This document shows positions 6,054 to 8,381 of a stretch of 8,381 bases of DNA, piece by piece; the stretch's first letter is position 1, and every line of letters begins with the position of its first letter. A program made the position numbers and the translations under genes. This stretch comes from an uncultured Erysipelotrichaceae bacterium (GTDB taxonomy: Bacteria > Bacillota_I > Bacilli_A > RF39 > UBA660). The stretch is from positions 1-8,381 of the forward strand of contig CACXFY010000002.1 in the NCBI GenBank assembly GCA_902767005.1, written 5' to 3'. The notes beneath the pieces are model-generated. The model saw only the letters and a list, made by a program, of their open reading frames with translations. It did no database searches and had not been told where the DNA came from.

Positions 6054-8381
6054 AATAATTATAATTTTGACAAGATATTGTACATGTATCTCTTACATTT
6101 TGTACTAAGGTTCCAGAAAAATTAGATCTTTCAGTTGATAGATATGGATATGTATATAAATCATCTATTTGAAAATGATTATACGTTTGATCTTTCATTC
6201 CTCCTGTAAAGAAACAGTAACCATGAGTACAATATCTTTTTGAGTTATCACTATAAACTTCTGAATTAAAGTCTGATGGATCTCTTGTACAAACAGCTTG
6301 GGTGTAAGTATTATAACCATTTTTACAAGCTTTTACTCCATAATCATTATTTTGATAATGAAGAATAGCTTCTGTTGATCCAGCATGAATTTGCATATCT
6401 TCAACAAATTCATAATTTGAACAATACTCTCTTACTATATTATCATAATGGCACTTACAATCATAAACATGAATATTGTATTTAGCATATGGTCCCTTAA
6501 ATGTTTGTCCATTTATGTGTGTATAGCTTTCATTTTTATTACAATGATTCTCTTTTAATTTACCCCAATATATAGTGTGAGGAGTAGCATCAGTTCTTGC
6601 TAAAACTACATTGTGATTTCCTTGACATTTCTTATAAACAGTATAGCTTTTTGAAGCGCATTTCTTATTTCCTACGACATCTGATACACAGGCTTTGACA
6701 GTCTTATTTGCTCCATTATATTCAGAATTACCAATACTATAATTAGTATTAGATGCCTCTCCAGCTGATAAAGATTTAGATGGTGTGCAATCATCGGAAG
6801 TAGTAATACAATACTTATTTGTACCACTATCGCTATCTGTACTAGATAAACTAAAACTAATATTCTTAGTGTTGTAGGTACTATTTTTACTTTTAACTGA
6901 GAAAGTAATAGTTGGATCAGTTTTATCTACATAAACATTGTAACTACAGTTTGTTGAATTTCCAGCATTATCACTTATTTTAACGCTCGATGTTTTGGTT
7001 GTAATTTTATATGTTGTATCATAAGATGATTTAACACATTCACTTCCACTATCATTACAAGCTTGTTTTATTGTTCTATTATCACTTGTCCAAGTTTTTG
7101 AAGCATTTGTTGCGGTTCCACATGTTGGAGGATCTTTATCAACATAAACATCAGGTGTACATGTTCTTGAATTACCCACCTTATCTTTTATGGTAATAGA
7201 GCCAATTTTTATTGTTCCTTTGTCATATGTAGCTTCATATGTGTTTTTTTCACATAAACTTCCTGAAGTTTCGGTACAAGCTTGTTTTATTGTTCTACTA
7301 CTATTTGTCCAAGTTTTTGAAGCATTTGTTGCCGTTCCACATGTTGGAGCAGTTCTATCTAGTTTAGCAGTATATGTTGTCCATCCAGAACAGTTGCCAG
7401 CATTATCACAAGATTTATATTTAACTGTAGATGTACCATCAGCATTTACATTTCTATAATCACGTTGAATATTTTCTTCATTAGTTGTTGCTCCTGTTGC
7501 AGTATAATAGTACTTTGTACCATTAGTATCAGATGAACCACTAGCTTTAGTAAATATCCAGCCTTTTAACCATGTATTTGTTGCATGCTCTGTAAGTCCA
7601 GAACTACTGCTTATATCAGTAGAGTTATTTTTCTTATAACCTTTTACAGATGGCGGAGATGGTGGCGTAGTATCTCTTATATATGTATCAGATGTACACC
7701 AATTACTTTGATTATTAGCATAGTCTTTTGCTCTAGTCATTATCTTAATTGTTCCATCTTGTGTAGGTACATATTCTAAAGGGCTACTGGAATATGTCGT
7801 AGCAGTACTATAATTAGTTCCATTATCATAACTTACTTTTACTTCATAGTTTTGTAAATCATCAGCTGAATATTCTATTTTAAATTTACTTATACTAGAA
7901 GCTGTATTCTTGGAAATAGTTGTACCATCACTTTTTAGAGCAGTTATTGTTGGACATGTAGGAGCAGTATGATCAAATCTAAATGGGCCAAATTTATGAA
8001 TATTAGTTATGCTTTCATTTATAATATTCTGTACTCTTTTTGGTTTAACATATAAATAATAACTTCCAGTTGTCTGCTCTGGTATTGTTATACTATTTGA
8101 ATTTAATCTTACAGTATCATTTTTTCTTTTAATATAAGAATTATTATATTTATAAGTCTTGTAACCTGTGACACCTGTTCCAGATGAATCATTTATAGTA
8201 GACCAAGCGTATTCTATTTCTTGATTAGCAGTAAAGCCAAATTCATCATTTAGAGTTATTATGACACTCTTTTTCTTAGTAGTATTATCTTGGTTTTCTT
8301 GGACATTTACGGTAATAGTTGGTATTCCTGTTGCGGATAAGCAGGCTTCCGCTAAAGCTTCATTATTACTATTGTATTGTA
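6052..8381 (-). CDS. Large Cys-rich multi-Ig-like surface protein, 5' end outside the window; paralog of the 891-aa pilin-like protein
   Basis: The frame is open from the right edge, with 775 residues visible. The Met at 7740 is internal, because conserved sequence continues upstream of it. Visible residues 13 to about 245 align with residues 140 to about 372 of the 891-aa protein (C-x-S boundary, DEFGFTANQ, KYNN, KPKRVQNI, GPFRFDHTAPTCPTI, KDYANN). The missing N-terminus is therefore predicted to be about 127 residues and to carry a prepilin signal, though that part is not seen. More Ig-like segments follow, bounded by D-x-T-x-P and containing DxAGN-type turns. Two of them are a near-identical tandem 73-residue repeat beginning TCGTATNASKTWT (about 344-416 and 417-488). 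The last 190 residues (about 583-775) are a domain I do not recognise, with eleven cysteines. There are no C-terminal membrane helix and no sorting signal, which fits N-terminal pilin-type anchoring. The role, probably adhesin-like, is inferred. Confidence 0.85.
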   Translation of the reverse strand, partial: QYNSNNEALAEACLSATGIPTITVNVQENQDNTTKKKSVIITLNDEFGFTANQEIEYAWSTINDSSGTGVTGYKTYKYNNSYIKRKNDTVRLNSNSITIPEQTTGSYYLYVKPKRVQNIINESITNIHKFGPFRFDHTAPTCPTITALKSDGTTISKNTASSISKFKIEYSADDLQNYEVKVSYDNGTNYSTATTYSSSPLEYVPTQDGTIKIMTRAKDYANNQSNWCTSDTYIRDTTPPSPPSVKGYKKNNSTDISSSSGLTEHATNTWLKGWIFTKASGSSDTNGTKYYYTATGATTNEENIQRDYRNVNADGTSTVKYKSCDNAGNCSGWTTYTAKLDRTAPTCGTATNASKTWTNSSRTIKQACTETSGSLCEKNTYEATYDKGTIKIGSITIKDKVGNSRTCTPDVYVDKDPPTCGTATNASKTWTSDNRTIKQACNDSGSECVKSSYDTTYKITTKTSSVKISDNAGNSTNCSYNVYVDKTDPTITFSVKSKNSTYNTKNISFSLSSTDSDSGTNKYCITTSDDCTPSKSLSAGEASNTNYSIGNSEYNGANKTVKACVSDVVGNKKCASKSYTVYKKCQGNHNVVLARTDATPHTIYWGKLKENHCNKNESYTHINGQTFKGPYAKYNIHVYDCKCHYDNIVREYCSNYEFVEDMQIHAGSTEAILHYQNNDYGVKACKNGYNTYTQAVCTRDPSDFNSEVYSDNSKRYCTHGYCFFTGGMKDQTYNHFQIDDLYTYPYLSTERSNFSGTLVQNVRDTCTISCQNYNY
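7057..7130 (-). repeat. Direct repeat, copy 2 of the 73-residue Ig-like unit
   Basis: This 74-base block matches 7276-7349 at about 69 of 74 positions. It encodes the domain junction TCGTATNASKTWT...RTIKQAC. The period between copies is 219 bases, exactly 73 codons, so the duplication keeps frame. Confidence 0.9.
7276..7349 (-). repeat. Direct repeat, copy 1 of the 73-residue Ig-like unit
   Basis: This is the partner of 7057-7130. Four of the five differences cluster around TWTNSS versus TWTSDN, and one is a third-base change. The identity falls off in the rest of the unit, so either the duplication is old with this block kept by selection or conversion, or the block alone was recently copied. 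Confidence 0.9.

Noticed and set aside
7057..7349. CRISPR-like or mobile-element repeat
   Set aside because: There are only two copies, they are in frame inside a coding region, they encode a protein domain, and they have no terminal inverted repeats.
6052..7740. Treating the Met at 7740 as the start of a 562-aa protein
   Set aside because: The frame stays open to 8381 and the upstream residues align with the paralog. No ribosome binding site precedes 7740.
7190..7779. Two plus-strand open frames opposite the Ig-like protein
   Set aside because: They are antisense shadows of the strong Cys-rich minus-strand coding frame.
1..8381. Mycoplasma-type genetic code (TGA as Trp)
   Set aside because: Over a dozen Trp codons in the pilin-like gene and the conserved RWV Trp in SMC are all TGG, and no in-frame TGA occurs.

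Overview
The window comes from a very AT-rich, low-GC Gram-positive-type bacterium that uses the standard genetic code: tryptophan is TGG throughout and all four visible stops are TAA. AGGTGA/GGAGGG ribosome binding sites, intrinsic terminators with U-tracts and the smc sequence point to the Firmicutes/Bacilli side. An uncultured gut Bacilli or 'Tenericutes'-like lineage would fit, but that placement is inference. Every gene reads on the minus strand, so transcription runs from right to left.

From right to left the layout is as follows. (1) A large, Cys-rich, multi-Ig-like surface protein (8381 to 6052), whose N-terminus lies beyond the right edge. (2) A 111-aa membrane protein (5960 to 5625) with an N-terminal hydrophobic segment and a C-terminal tail that resembles a sortase sorting signal with a non-canonical APDTA motif. 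(3) A 241-aa acidic, all-helical TPR-like cytoplasmic protein (5573 to 4848). (4) An 891-aa prepilin-type protein (4727 to 2052) carrying Ig-like modules, a thrombospondin type 1 domain, a Listeria-Bacteroides repeat and a right-handed beta-helix-like end. (5) The N-terminal 659 residues of the condensin SMC (1977 to 1, running off the left edge).

Proteins 1 and 4 are paralogs. They share a conserved scaffold of about 230 residues and then diverge completely, so they look like two members of a family of pilin-tethered giant surface proteins with interchangeable tips. No prepilin peptidase, assembly ATPase or sortase is in the window, so the export and anchoring machinery must lie elsewhere if it exists.

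Each gene appears to be its own transcription unit. Every gene with a visible 3' end is followed at once by a hairpin plus U-tract, and every gene with a visible 5' end has an extended -10 promoter (TGnTATAAT or TGATATACT). At two junctions the terminator and the next promoter physically overlap. The longest non-coding gap is about 120 bp, and no RNA gene, CRISPR array or insertion sequence was seen.
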